Source of the DNA: an uncultured Ruminococcus sp.
Lineage (GTDB): Bacteria; Bacillota; Clostridia; Oscillospirales; Acutalibacteraceae
Assembly (NCBI GenBank): GCA_910585865.1
Contig: CAJUGO010000005.1
Coordinates: forward strand, 1 to 64,000
DNA length: 64,000 nt
Direction: 5' to 3'
The notes under the pieces were generated by a model. The model did not search any database and was not told where the DNA came from. It saw only the letters and a program-made list of their open reading frames with translations. The position numbers and the translations under genes were made by a program. Numbering within the stretch: the first letter of the stretch is position 1; each line of letters opens with the position of its first letter. Below are positions 18,703-27,658 of this stretch, one piece after another.

Positions 18703-20460
18703 ATGATTATTAAAAAGAAATGTACATACAAGATTTTAATAGTTTTGATTTGTTGTGTTACATTTTTTTGCATTACTATGCCTTTTAAACAGATATTTAC
18801 ACTTACTGATGCAACTGAGATAAGACCTGCAGAGATGCTTCCGCCTGTATTTGGTATGCTGTTTGGTTTTTGGGGTGCACTTGGCTGCGCGATTGGTAAT
18901 CTTGCCGCTGATGTTATTTATGGCTATGATGTGGTTTTAAGCCTTATAAGTTTTATGATACAACTGTTTACAAGTTATCTTGTGTATTTGCTTTGGTACA
19001 ATACTGGCAAAAAAAGCAGTGATTTACTCTATCCGGGCTTTGAGAAGATTTCAAAACTTGCTAAGTTTTGTGTTATTGTGTTTATTTCTTCGGCGATTAA
19101 TGCAGTGTTGGTTGGTGTTTTGTTGGAGTACTATTATAATACTGAGTTTTTGAGTAATTCAACGCTTATTATTTTTTTTAACAATCTTGATTTTGGAATC
19201 ATGCTTGGTACGCCTGCTGCTGCATTTTTATCCAGACAAAATATCCCGATTATAATGCCTAAAAATGTTATAGTATTAAAAAAATCGGATAATATCAAAC
19301 AGAAAATATCTTTTAACGAAAAAATGATTTTTAATTTTTCTTTTGCAGCATTATTATTGACAGTAATGATTGCTTTGTTAGGATATTATTTTCTCAATTT
19401 GTTAAATTTAAAAACCATTCGATTATTTGAATGTCTGTATATTTTTGTAGCTGCGTTCTTGACTTTTTACTTTCTTATTGTAGGTATCTTTTTATACTAC
19501 AGTGAAAAAAAGTTTCTTGTACCTATAAAATCAATCTCTAATGTGGTTTCTAATTATGGCACAAATGGTAAGCTTGACAACAAAACCATTGTAAGCGAGT
19601 GTGAGCGGTTTTCTTCAAATGAAACAGAAGTCGGAGATATGACTGCAGCAATAATTAAAATGCTTAATGATATTGAGATTTATACATTTAATATTAAGAA
19701 AAGCACAGCTGAACGTGAGCGAATGCTGGCAGAACTAAATTTGGCATCAAAAATTCAAAACGGAATATTGCCGCACTCATTTGGCGATTTAAACACTGAT
19801 TCGGTTGAGATTGCTGCAAGCATGGTGCCGGCAAGAGTTATTGGCGGCGATTTTTATGATTGTTTTTATGTTGATGTAGATCACATTGCATTTGTAATTG
19901 CCGATGTATCGGGCAAGGGTGTTCCTGCTGCTATGTTTATGGCTATGACAAAAATGGTAATTCAAATGTACTTTGATTCAGGTTATTCTCCGGAAGAGGT
20001 ATTAACGTTATCAAATAGCTTTCTTTGCAGTCACAATGAGGCTGAAATGTTTGTGACTGCATTTGTGGGTTTGCTTAATCACAAAACGGGTGAACTAATC
20101 TATGCAAACGCAGGTCATAACCTGCCAATTATTATTCATAATAATCAAGCGGAGTTTATGCAGACAGATCCGGGTTTTGTTTTATCGGGAATAGATGGAT
20201 TTCAGTATAAACAGTCTTTGGTCAGGCTTTTAGACGGCGATACCATATTTCTTTACACTGACGGTGTAACTGAAGCTAATGATATTTCAAATAAGCTTTT
20301 TGGAGATGAAAGACTGCTTAATATTGTTAACAGACTTACAGACACTTCTCCGGAAAAAATAATTTCATTTGTGAAAAAAGAAGTTTCGATTTTTACAGAC
20401 GGACAGGAGCAGTTTGATGATATCACTATGCTTGCATTAAGGGTCAGGCAGGTGATATAA
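18703..20460 (+). CDS. Membrane SpoIIE/RsbU-type serine phosphatase
   Basis: A 585-residue protein; GGAGGAG lies 5 bases before ATG. Five or six N-terminal hydrophobic segments (about 8-180) include a TEIRPAEMLPPVFGMLFG stretch resembling small-molecule-binding membrane domains; that likeness is tentative. Two more segments (about 210-270) and a linker follow. The PP2C-type SpoIIE domain spans about 345-585, with conserved metal-site Asp residues in GGDFYD and ADVSGKG. Family members dephosphorylate RsbV-type STAS proteins. It overlaps the downstream RsbW-like gene by one base, so this is a complete partner-switching set. The signal it senses is unknown. Confidence 0.9.
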   Translation: MIIKKKCTYKILIVLICCVTFFCITMPFKQIFTLTDATEIRPAEMLPPVFGMLFGFWGALGCAIGNLAADVIYGYDVVLSLISFMIQLFTSYLVYLLWYNTGKKSSDLLYPGFEKISKLAKFCVIVFISSAINAVLVGVLLEYYYNTEFLSNSTLIIFFNNLDFGIMLGTPAAAFLSRQNIPIIMPKNVIVLKKSDNIKQKISFNEKMIFNFSFAALLLTVMIALLGYYFLNLLNLKTIRLFECLYIFVAAFLTFYFLIVGIFLYYSEKKFLVPIKSISNVVSNYGTNGKLDNKTIVSECERFSSNETEVGDMTAAIIKMLNDIEIYTFNIKKSTAERERMLAELNLASKIQNGILPHSFGDLNTDSVEIAASMVPARVIGGDFYDCFYVDVDHIAFVIADVSGKGVPAAMFMAMTKMVIQMYFDSGYSPEEVLTLSNSFLCSHNEAEMFVTAFVGLLNHKTGELIYANAGHNLPIIIHNNQAEFMQTDPGFVLSGIDGFQYKQSLVRLLDGDTIFLYTDGVTEANDISNKLFGDERLLNIVNRLTDTSPEKIISFVKKEVSIFTDGQEQFDDITMLALRVRQVI

Positions 20461-20864
20461 TGAAAACTTTACTGGTTCCCGCATGTACATCCAACCTTGG
20501 CAAAATTCTGAGTTTTATTGAGGAGTATTTAAAAAATGTTAATTGTTCCTCAAAAATAATATCTGGCATTAATATTGCGGCAGAAGAGATTTTTGTAAAC
20601 ATATGTAACTATGCTTATGAAGGTATTGAAGATGTCTGTGTACAAATAGAGTTTATTGCATCTCTAAATGAAATCGAAATCAGGTTTATTGACAGAGGCA
20701 AACCCTTTAACCCTCTCCAAATTCAAGAGCCTGATGTTACGCTTTCTGATGAGCAGCGTGAAGTTGGAGGATTGGGAATTTATTTGGTGAAAAAATTGAC
20801 TGACGGTGTATCATATGAATACAACGATCAGCAAAATATATTAACATTTAAAAAACTGTTATAA
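20460..20864 (+). CDS. RsbW-like anti-sigma/serine kinase
   Basis: A 134-residue GHKL ATPase of the RsbW/SpoIIAB type: N-box NIAAEEIFVNICNYAYEG, then DRGKPFNP, then the G-box GGLGIYLVKKL. ATG overlaps the preceding stop (TAATG), and AGGTG lies 6 bases before it. Such kinases phosphorylate a STAS antagonist and bind a sigma factor or other effector. No sigma gene adjoins, so the effector is unknown. The kinase-like tail of the MATE exporter belongs to the same family and may compete for the same STAS protein. Confidence 0.9.
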   Translation: MKTLLVPACTSNLGKILSFIEEYLKNVNCSSKIISGINIAAEEIFVNICNYAYEGIEDVCVQIEFIASLNEIEIRFIDRGKPFNPLQIQEPDVTLSDEQREVGGLGIYLVKKLTDGVSYEYNDQQNILTFKKLL

Positions 20865-20881
20865 TAAAAGGAGAAACAAAT

Positions 20882-21172
20882 ATGCAAATTACCAAACAAC
20901 AAAATGGCGATAGCCTGATAATTGTACCTGCAGGCAGACTTGATACAACAACTGCACCACAGCTTGAATCGGAAGAAATAGCTGCTAATGTTGTAAATGT
21001 TGTGCTTGACATGACTGACGTTGAATATGTTTCATCAGCGGGACTTAGGGTGATTCTTTCTCTTCATAAGAAGATGAAATCAAGAGGAAAGCTTGTTGTA
21101 AAAAATATAAATGATACTGTTATTGAAGTTTTCAATGTTACCGGATTTTCTAATATATTAAACATTGAATAA
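20882..21172 (+). CDS. RsbV-like STAS anti-anti-sigma protein
   Basis: A 96-residue STAS-domain protein with the family signature VEYVSSAGLRVILSLHKKM; a Ser in SSAG is the expected phosphorylation site. AAAGGAG precedes ATG. It ends the partner-switching set: phosphatase, kinase, antagonist. Established role of the family: the unphosphorylated form sequesters the RsbW-type kinase. Whether it also binds the kinase domain of the MATE fusion is inference. Confidence 0.92.
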   Translation: MQITKQQNGDSLIIVPAGRLDTTTAPQLESEEIAANVVNVVLDMTDVEYVSSAGLRVILSLHKKMKSRGKLVVKNINDTVIEVFNVTGFSNILNIE

Positions 21173-21246
21173 TTTGACACATTTATCATATATTTTTATT
21201 TATTTTAATCCGAATTATTACTACATACATAAAATATTAAAAAATA

Positions 21247-21283
21247 GGGGCTGCCACAAATAAGAGATTATTTGTGGCAGCCT
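21247..21283. terminator. Terminator between convergent operons
   Basis: GGCTGCCACAAATAA and its perfect complement form a 15-bp stem with a GAGA loop. The T-run is better for the minus-strand protease gene; the hairpin probably serves both sides. Confidence 0.9.
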
Positions 21284-21326
21284 CCAAATTTTACTAGCTG
21301 GTTTTAATACTTCTTAAGTTATAAAT

Positions 21327-24300
21327 TTAATAAACAATTATAGTTCTTTTTGCGTAAATCTCATCATCTTCATAATATCCGGTCTTTGCTTTGACTACAA
21401 GAGTATATGTTCCGGGTGTAGTGAACTGATGTGAACATCCTGTAGCGCCGGAATAATTATGAATAACATACTCTTGACCGTCTGAATTTATGCAGGAATA
21501 CTCGAATACTTCTGAACCTGTTCCATTTTTGAGATCAAGTTGTATTAATAAATCATCTCCGCACTTAACTCTTCCATCAGAAGGTGTAATCTTAAGTTCT
21601 TTAATCTTAAAGGAGCCGTCATCAAAATATCTGGAAATCTTTCCGTTTGAAAAAGTATATGTGCCCGCATCAAACTTATAATTGACACCGTTTCTGCTGT
21701 CCCAGTTGCCGTGACCGTCGTTAAAACATACATTAGCATATGTTGCATCGTTTAAATGAATAGTATATTTATGTGTATATCCATTCAATTCATTAGTTGC
21801 AGTCATTTCATATCCGGGAACTTTTGTCCATTCTCCGTCACCAATCTGATAATGAATATACGGTGTTGAATATCCCTTATAGTAAATGGTAACTTCGTCA
21901 TCCGGCTCGTCTTTATCAGTTACAATTATAGTTTTTTCCATATAAATAGTTTTTTTATCATAAGGATTTGACTTTGCTCTGACAATGAGAGTATAGATTC
22001 CCGGAGTATAAAAGCACTCTGAACATCCGGAGGCAGTGGAGTATTTGTGGATAATATTTTCCTGACCCTTTGGATCTCTGTAGGCATATTCAATCATTGC
22101 TGTGCCTGTAAAATTTTCGAGAGCGACTTTTATTTTTACATCTTCACGAACTTTAATTACCCCGTTAGACGGCGTAATATTAAATGATTTAATCTTTAAT
22201 GAGCCGTCATCAACATATTTTGAGATGTTTCCGTTTGAGAAAGTATATGTGCCTGCTTCAAATTTGTAGTTAGCGCCGTTGTTATTATCCCAATTGTTGT
22301 TGCCGTCATTAAAACATACATTTGCATTTTCAGCGTCAAGTTCTATAGTATATTTGTGTGTATATCCGTTTACTTCATTGGTAGCGTCCATTGCATATCC
22401 CGGAACATCTGTCCAGCTTCCGTCGCCAACCTGATAATGGATATACGGTGTTGAATATCCATTGTAATAGATAGTAAGTTCATCGGTTACAACAACAGTC
22501 TTTTTAGCAATCAGAACAGATGTAGAATATCTGCTAGGTCTTACTTTTGCAAGAATTGTATATCTTCCTGGTTTTACAAAATTTACTGATCCGCCTGATG
22601 CAGTTGAATAAGGATAGATTATTGATTCCTTACCGTTTGAATCTATGTATGAATACTGTGTTTCTGCACCCCACGTTGGATTTTCAAAAGCTATTTTCAT
22701 TTTTACATACTCGCCAACCTTGACTTTTCCGTCAGAGGGAGTAATGTCAAATGATTTAATTCTTAATACATCTTCTTCTGTTACGACAATAGTTCTTTCA
22801 GCAGTCAGAAGTACAGAAGGGTCGTATGCAATATCTTTAACTCTTACTATAAGTGTATATGTTCCAGGTGTTGTAAATTTTTTAGACCACATTAATGCGC
22901 TGGAATAATCATAAATAATTGTTTCATTGCCGTCAGAATCTCTGTATGCGTACTGACATCTTGTTGTACCAGACGAATGCTCAAGATTAACTTTCATATT
23001 TAAATTTTCGCCGACTTTGACTTTTCCGTCAGATGGAGTTATGTCAAAAGATTTGATGCTCAAGTCTCTTTCGTTAATGTATTTGTTTACCTGACCGTTA
23101 GAATAAGTATATGTACCTTTTTCGAATCTGTAATTAGCTCCGTTTTTGCTGTCCCAGTTTCCGTGACCGTCATTAAAGCATACGTTTGCATAATTTTCGG
23201 ATCCCAAATGGATTGTATATTTATGTGTATATCCTCTTATTTCATTGGCTGCTGTCATTGCATATCCAGGAACAGCTGTCCAGTTTCCGTTGCCAACCTG
23301 ATAATGGATGTACGGTGTATTATATCCCTTATAGTAAATATTAATTTTATCATCATTTGGGTATAATTTGACGGTTTTTTCACTGCCGTTGATTGTAAAT
23401 GGAACACTGACGGACGGCCTATAGATATCTCCAGTATTTTCATCTACAATTTCAACACTTTTGACAGTGAAAGTATTGTTATCGGCTTTATTATCTTTAA
23501 ATTTAACAGACCAATTATATTCTTTAAAATGGCTTGAAGTAATATTTGGAATAACTTTGCTGAGATCGAATATCATAGTGCCATCTTGGGCATTTGTTGA
23601 TCCGTCATAAGAAAAATTACCTCTCTCACGTATTTCATAAGGATCTACGGTAACTTCAATATATTCATCACCTTTTTCTGCTATAACATATAAAGGTGTT
23701 TGCTGTCTCGCTGCCGAATTTAAAGTATATCTCAAATATATGTCGGGATCAGAATCATAAGGTTCTACATCAATTCTTGCTATAAATCTGAAAATCGGAT
23801 TTCTTTCTGAACTGTTATCAGCATTTTCAACGCTTGATACTGTGTTTAATGCATCATATGATACCCATGCAAATCCCTGGTTTGCATAGTTTTTGCCATG
23901 TGAATTTACAACTTTGAATGCACCCATTTCGTTTTCTTCAACAATGTTGTTATTATTGATGTCAACCCAAATGTTATCGTTATATCCAACAATAGTCATT
24001 CTGTGAGAACCTAGATAGCCTATAGCATTAATAGCAATTTTCTGTCCGGCAAACTCGCTATTTGCCTCAACCCTGCTGTCGCTTTCTATAGTTTTATAAT
24101 TCCAGCTTGTAAAATATGTGGAATAAGTTAGAAGTTCGCCGTTACTGAGTGCTGCTTTGATAGTATCCAAATCCGGATCATCTGCACCGGTAATTGGGGT
24201 GTTGCCATTACCGGAATAAAGGTATTCAAAAGACTTTAATCTGTAGTCTGAAGCTTCTTTCCAAATCTTTTCAACAGGTGACCATGTAAGATAGTTATAA

Positions 24301-24884
24301 TCGTAAGGTACTGATGCCCATGTAGCTGTACCTATATTTTTCATTCTGTTGTATATTCCAATATCTGCTGAGCCTTTATCTTCGCCTCGTGCTTCAAAGT
24401 TATATGTCCATTTAGGTGAAAAAGTATTTTGCAGTGTTGTTTTGCGTCCAAGCTGTTTGTTCATTGTATAGGTAAACTGATAATAAGTTTGTGCCCACGC
24501 AGTACAAGAACCAACGCGTCCCTGACTGCGCACTTCAGGAAAATATTCGCTTGTGCTGTTGTCAACGCTGCTGGGATAGGAGTTAGTTGCTCTAAGCTTT
24601 TTGTTAAAGTTACCGCCATTTTCGCTTAGATGGTTATAATACTCACTGGGTGACTTGAGAACAGTTACAGCATCCTTATTTGCTGAATCCTCCAAAGTTC
24701 TGTCACCGGTTGCCAAATCAGTGTCGTTTTCAGCATCCGCCGAGTCAGTGATTTGACTTGCAATTGGGTTTTGTACATTATCATTTTCAGCCGCAAATGC
24801 AGTCAGATTACTGAAAGTACTCATTGACAGCAATGTTGTTAATGACAAAAGCAACGCAAAAAATTTAGTTGTTTGTTTTCTCAT
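21327..24884 (-). CDS. Secreted papain-family protease with three starch-binding-like modules
   Basis: An 1185-residue exported protein with a signal peptide (cleavage probably after A31). A C1A peptidase domain (about 105-350) contains Gln121, Cys127 (QGRVGSCTAWA), His294 (GSHRMTIVGYND) and Asn327 (VVNSHGKNY), the complete catalytic set. After a linker domain come three modules of about 90 residues (near 512-602, 803-893 and 995-1087) with PYIHYQVG, a Trp, VPGYAM and CFNDGxGNWD. They resemble CBM25/26 starch-binding modules. They alternate with four Ig-like units of about 95 residues beginning IKSFDITPSDG. Starch binding by a protease suggests action at starch granules or on starch-bound protein (inference). 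There is no dockerin or sortase motif, so it is probably released. Confidence 0.88.
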   Translation of the reverse strand: MRKQTTKFFALLLSLTTLLSMSTFSNLTAFAAENDNVQNPIASQITDSADAENDTDLATGDRTLEDSANKDAVTVLKSPSEYYNHLSENGGNFNKKLRATNSYPSSVDNSTSEYFPEVRSQGRVGSCTAWAQTYYQFTYTMNKQLGRKTTLQNTFSPKWTYNFEARGEDKGSADIGIYNRMKNIGTATWASVPYDYNYLTWSPVEKIWKEASDYRLKSFEYLYSGNGNTPITGADDPDLDTIKAALSNGELLTYSTYFTSWNYKTIESDSRVEANSEFAGQKIAINAIGYLGSHRMTIVGYNDNIWVDINNNNIVEENEMGAFKVVNSHGKNYANQGFAWVSYDALNTVSSVENADNSSERNPIFRFIARIDVEPYDSDPDIYLRYTLNSAARQQTPLYVIAEKGDEYIEVTVDPYEIRERGNFSYDGSTNAQDGTMIFDLSKVIPNITSSHFKEYNWSVKFKDNKADNNTFTVKSVEIVDENTGDIYRPSVSVPFTINGSEKTVKLYPNDDKINIYYKGYNTPYIHYQVGNGNWTAVPGYAMTAANEIRGYTHKYTIHLGSENYANVCFNDGHGNWDSKNGANYRFEKGTYTYSNGQVNKYINERDLSIKSFDITPSDGKVKVGENLNMKVNLEHSSGTTRCQYAYRDSDGNETIIYDYSSALMWSKKFTTPGTYTLIVRVKDIAYDPSVLLTAERTIVVTEEDVLRIKSFDITPSDGKVKVGEYVKMKIAFENPTWGAETQYSYIDSNGKESIIYPYSTASGGSVNFVKPGRYTILAKVRPSRYSTSVLIAKKTVVVTDELTIYYNGYSTPYIHYQVGDGSWTDVPGYAMDATNEVNGYTHKYTIELDAENANVCFNDGNNNWDNNNGANYKFEAGTYTFSNGNISKYVDDGSLKIKSFNITPSNGVIKVREDVKIKVALENFTGTAMIEYAYRDPKGQENIIHKYSTASGCSECFYTPGIYTLIVRAKSNPYDKKTIYMEKTIIVTDKDEPDDEVTIYYKGYSTPYIHYQIGDGEWTKVPGYEMTATNELNGYTHKYTIHLNDATYANVCFNDGHGNWDSRNGVNYKFDAGTYTFSNGKISRYFDDGSFKIKELKITPSDGRVKCGDDLLIQLDLKNGTGSEVFEYSCINSDGQEYVIHNYSGATGCSHQFTTPGTYTLVVKAKTGYYEDDEIYAKRTIIVY

Positions 24885-25267
24885 GAAATTTTCCTCCTGT
24901 TTTTTATTGATTTATATAAATCATTAATATTATAACGTGAAAAAATATATATTTATACAAAAATATTGCTTATTATGTAAGTTGTAAAAAAATTGTAGAA
25001 TTTCATAATAAATAGTTGTTTTGTATACACATGATTTTTGTAATATGCTGTAGATATAAATTCAGTGAATCGAAAATTGTTTGTTTTAACTATAAAAAGT
25101 TGACATTCTTATATAAAAATAGTCAAAATATTTTAGAAAAATGTAATTTTACAGCTGGCTTGTGACAATAAATCACTACTATAAATAAAGAATTTTATAA
25201 CAAATAGGTTGGTTTAATATAAAATAAAACTCAGTGCAGATAATTCTGATTAAAGAAATTTTAGTTT
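24885..25267. other. Non-coding promoter region between divergent genes
   Basis: Very AT-rich. On the minus strand AGGAGG precedes the protease start, and a TATAAT (about 24930-24935 on +) may be its -10. On the plus strand a TTGACA near 25099 has no good -10. GATTTATATAAATC at 24911-24924 is a perfect palindrome. No gene is supported. Confidence 0.4.
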
Positions 25268-25450
25268 TGCAGAAAGAAACCGGGTTTGCTGCCTATCGCA
25301 TTAGTATCATTTCAGAATATTATAAATAAAGACAGGACGTTTAAAAGTAAGAAGATTTTTATAAAATGGCATGATAAAACAAATAAAATATCAGCACAGA
25401 CAGAAGTGTCAACTATTGAAATAGCGATTGAAGGATTGTTAAAAGGATAA
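25268..25450 (+). pseudogene. Possible gene remnant upstream of the lysozyme
   Basis: One frame stays open for about 60 codons in otherwise very AT-rich DNA (CRKKPGLLPIALVSFQNI ... EIAIEGLLKG) and stops 23 bases before the GH25 start codon. It has no ATG and no ribosome-binding site, and I do not recognise it. It could be the tail of a degraded gene moved together with the lysozyme, or chance. Confidence 0.25.
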
Positions 25451-25472
25451 ACAATAAGAGAGGAAAATAATT

Positions 25473-26393
25473 ATGAATTTAAAAGGCAAAAAGGGTGTTG
25501 ACATATCGGCAATCAACGGTGATGTTGACATAAAAAAGATTAAAGCCGCAGGATATGATTTTGTCATGATCCGATGCGGATATGGATCGGATATAAAAGA
25601 TCAGGACGATACTCAGTATGAAAATAATGTAAGGAAATGTGAAGCAATAGGCATGCCGTGGGGAGCATATCTATATTCGTATGCACTAAATATTGAAGAG
25701 GCAAAGAGCGAGGCACGGCACGCTCTTAGATTGCTTAACGGCAAAAAGCCAACGCTCCCTCTTGCTTTTGATATGGAAGATGCAGATGGATACAAAGCCA
25801 GAAATGGTATGCCGAGCAACAAAACTCTGGTTAATATCTGCAAGACATTTTTAAGCACTACATCAAGGGCAGGTTATTACAGCACTCTCTATGCTTCTCT
25901 GAGCTGGCTTAATAACCAGCTTAATGATAAGTCATTGCTTGACAACTATGATATATGGTGTGCTCAGTGGAGTACACAGTGCGATTTTAAGGGCAAGAAA
26001 CTGGGTATGTGGCAGTACGGCGGAGAAATTAATTATCTTGAAAGCAACAGCATACCGGGTGTTGGTGTGATTGATAAGAACAAAGCTTTTAAAGATTATC
26101 CCGCGGTAATCAAAAAAGGCGGTTGGAATGGCTGGCCAAAAGAAAAAATCCTTGACAGCCAGGGATATAAAAAAGGACAGAAGTCAGATGGCATTCTTGC
26201 TATTAAAGAACTTTTATTGATTGCAAAATCTAAAGGTATAATCAAATCAGGAATGGATGAAAACGGTTCATTTGGAAACGGCACTGAAAACGCTGTAAAT
26301 GAGATCCTTAAAATAGGCGCTTATAAACAAAACGGCATTGCAGGAGATAATTTTATTAAATATCTTACGAAACTTATCAGAGAAAAAATATAA
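25473..26393 (+). CDS. GH25 lysozyme (endolysin-type) with shared C-terminal module
   Basis: A 306-residue GH25 muramidase without a signal peptide. The TIM-barrel domain (about 1-215) carries the family acids in GVDISAING and AFDMED. The last ~83 residues, from KEKILDSQGYKKGQKSDG on, are about 90 percent identical to the tail of the amidase at 1-744, so the two lytic domains share one probable wall-binding module. GAGAGG lies about 9 bases before ATG. No holin gene is adjacent, and the flanks are non-phage secreted-protein genes. It is most likely a captured endolysin. How it would leave the cell is unclear. Confidence 0.9.
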   Translation: MNLKGKKGVDISAINGDVDIKKIKAAGYDFVMIRCGYGSDIKDQDDTQYENNVRKCEAIGMPWGAYLYSYALNIEEAKSEARHALRLLNGKKPTLPLAFDMEDADGYKARNGMPSNKTLVNICKTFLSTTSRAGYYSTLYASLSWLNNQLNDKSLLDNYDIWCAQWSTQCDFKGKKLGMWQYGGEINYLESNSIPGVGVIDKNKAFKDYPAVIKKGGWNGWPKEKILDSQGYKKGQKSDGILAIKELLLIAKSKGIIKSGMDENGSFGNGTENAVNEILKIGAYKQNGIAGDNFIKYLTKLIREKI

Positions 26394-26417
26394 AACCAAG
26401 TATGCAATGTATAAATA

Positions 26418-26468
26418 TTTATCCCGAAGCAGTCAGTTAATATTTGATTGTTTCGGGATAAAATTTTC
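26418..26468 (+). terminator. Terminator after the lysozyme gene
   Basis: TTATCCCGAA pairs with TTCGGGATAA across a 20-base loop and is followed by an A/T-rich tail. Confidence 0.6.
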
Positions 26469-26635
26469 TGTTTATGCCGGATATAGAGTGTTTAGTGTAT
26501 ACCTAAAAAATATCCGTGTACCTCTGTAGTGATTTAGTCTGTTTTTATTGATTAATTTTATTTGTACGGATGATGATGTCATAAAAATTGTGTAATATTT
26601 ACAAAATAAATAATAAAATTTGTGTAAATAAATAA

Positions 26636-26664
26636 TTTACAGTCGAAATAAAATAGTGTATTAT
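26636..26664 (+). promoter_or_regulatory. Promoter of the small secreted protein gene
   Basis: -35 TTTACA (26636-26641), 17-base spacer, -10 TATTAT (26659-26664), about 48 bases before the start codon. Confidence 0.6.
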
Positions 26665-26712
26665 AAATTTGGTGAAAATAAATCACTAATACTTAGAAAA
26701 GAGGAAAATTCT

Positions 26713-27219
26713 ATGAAAAAAATCACAAAAAGAATCTTAGCGATGGTTATGTGCATTTCAATGATTGTTCTGTCATCAATTCCCGTATTTGCCGCTGACA
26801 AAACAAACGTAACTGCACAGGCAAGCAGTTCTTACTCAGGTCCTGTTGAGGATCACAAAATAATTGACTGCACAAACCGTTATAAAATGGGTAATGACAA
26901 GTATAATTTCACTATCAAGCTTCCTGCCGGCACAAAGTTGTTTGATGTTACTCTTGAAATTACAAGAAACCATGAAGGCAGCAGATTATTCTATGACAAT
27001 CTGTTCTATTTTAGCCAGCCTGGAGTATTTGGTACAACATTGACTCTTAAAGAGTCTTATGGCGGATCAGATTATTATGAACTTATTACTCATAAGTTTT
27101 CAACTGAAGGTGTTGGCATAAAACTCTTTATGACCTATAATGGTGTCAGCTATATGGCAACTGATGCACCAAACGGAAGCACAACACAGGGCAGAGGCTA
27201 CTGGCTGAGCGCTGAGTAA
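26713..27219 (+). CDS. Small secreted protein of unknown function
   Basis: A 168-residue protein. ATG 26713 follows GAGG by 9 bases and gives a textbook signal peptide (MKKITKRILAMVMCISMIVL, cleavage after VFA); an upstream in-frame ATG at 26656 overlaps the promoter and is rejected. The mature part (about 140 residues) looks like a compact beta-rich domain with no cysteines and no motif I recognise. It is monocistronic, with its own promoter and terminator. Function unknown. Confidence 0.8.
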   Translation: MKKITKRILAMVMCISMIVLSSIPVFAADKTNVTAQASSSYSGPVEDHKIIDCTNRYKMGNDKYNFTIKLPAGTKLFDVTLEITRNHEGSRLFYDNLFYFSQPGVFGTTLTLKESYGGSDYYELITHKFSTEGVGIKLFMTYNGVSYMATDAPNGSTTQGRGYWLSAE

Positions 27220-27265
27220 GCATTATTAAACTTGTATATTTAAAATTGTAAATATATAGCATGTA

Positions 27266-27313
27266 AATGTCCCCAAAGCGGTATAACCTATACTGCTTTA
27301 GGGGCATTTTTAT
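27266..27313 (+). terminator. Terminator after the small secreted protein
   Basis: AATGTCCCCAAAGC..GTATA pairs with TATACTGCTTTAGGGGCATT, with one bulge, and is followed by TTTTTATTTTATTT. Confidence 0.88.
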
Positions 27314-27533
27314 TTTATTTAAAATTTTCCGAAACAGATTTGCAAAATGACTTGACAATATTAAACTTTATTCTTTAATTAAAAGTTTTCAGGAACAATT
27401 ATTATTTTATAGTTATGCAACATGAAAAGGAACTTGAACTTTAGATAAAGAGTTGTAATTATTTAAAGTTGAAAGCTGCGGATAAAAAATTATTGACAAA
27501 ATTTTTAAAAATTCATCTTTTTTCAAAATAATA

Positions 27534-27562
27534 TTGGCTATTTTACTTTTTTATTGTATAAT
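27534..27562 (+). promoter_or_regulatory. Promoter of the apbE-rnf cluster
   Basis: -35 TTGGCT (27534-27539), 17-base spacer, -10 TATAAT (27557-27562). It lies 97 bases before apbE, and the leader contains a small GTATCTTAAAGATAC hairpin. Confidence 0.65.
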
Positions 27563-27658
27563 AAAATGAAAAAGTATCTTAAAGATACGGGGATAACTAT
27601 TTTTTATTAATATTTTAATTTTCAGATATACAGTAGAAGTATATGGGGATTTGATATT

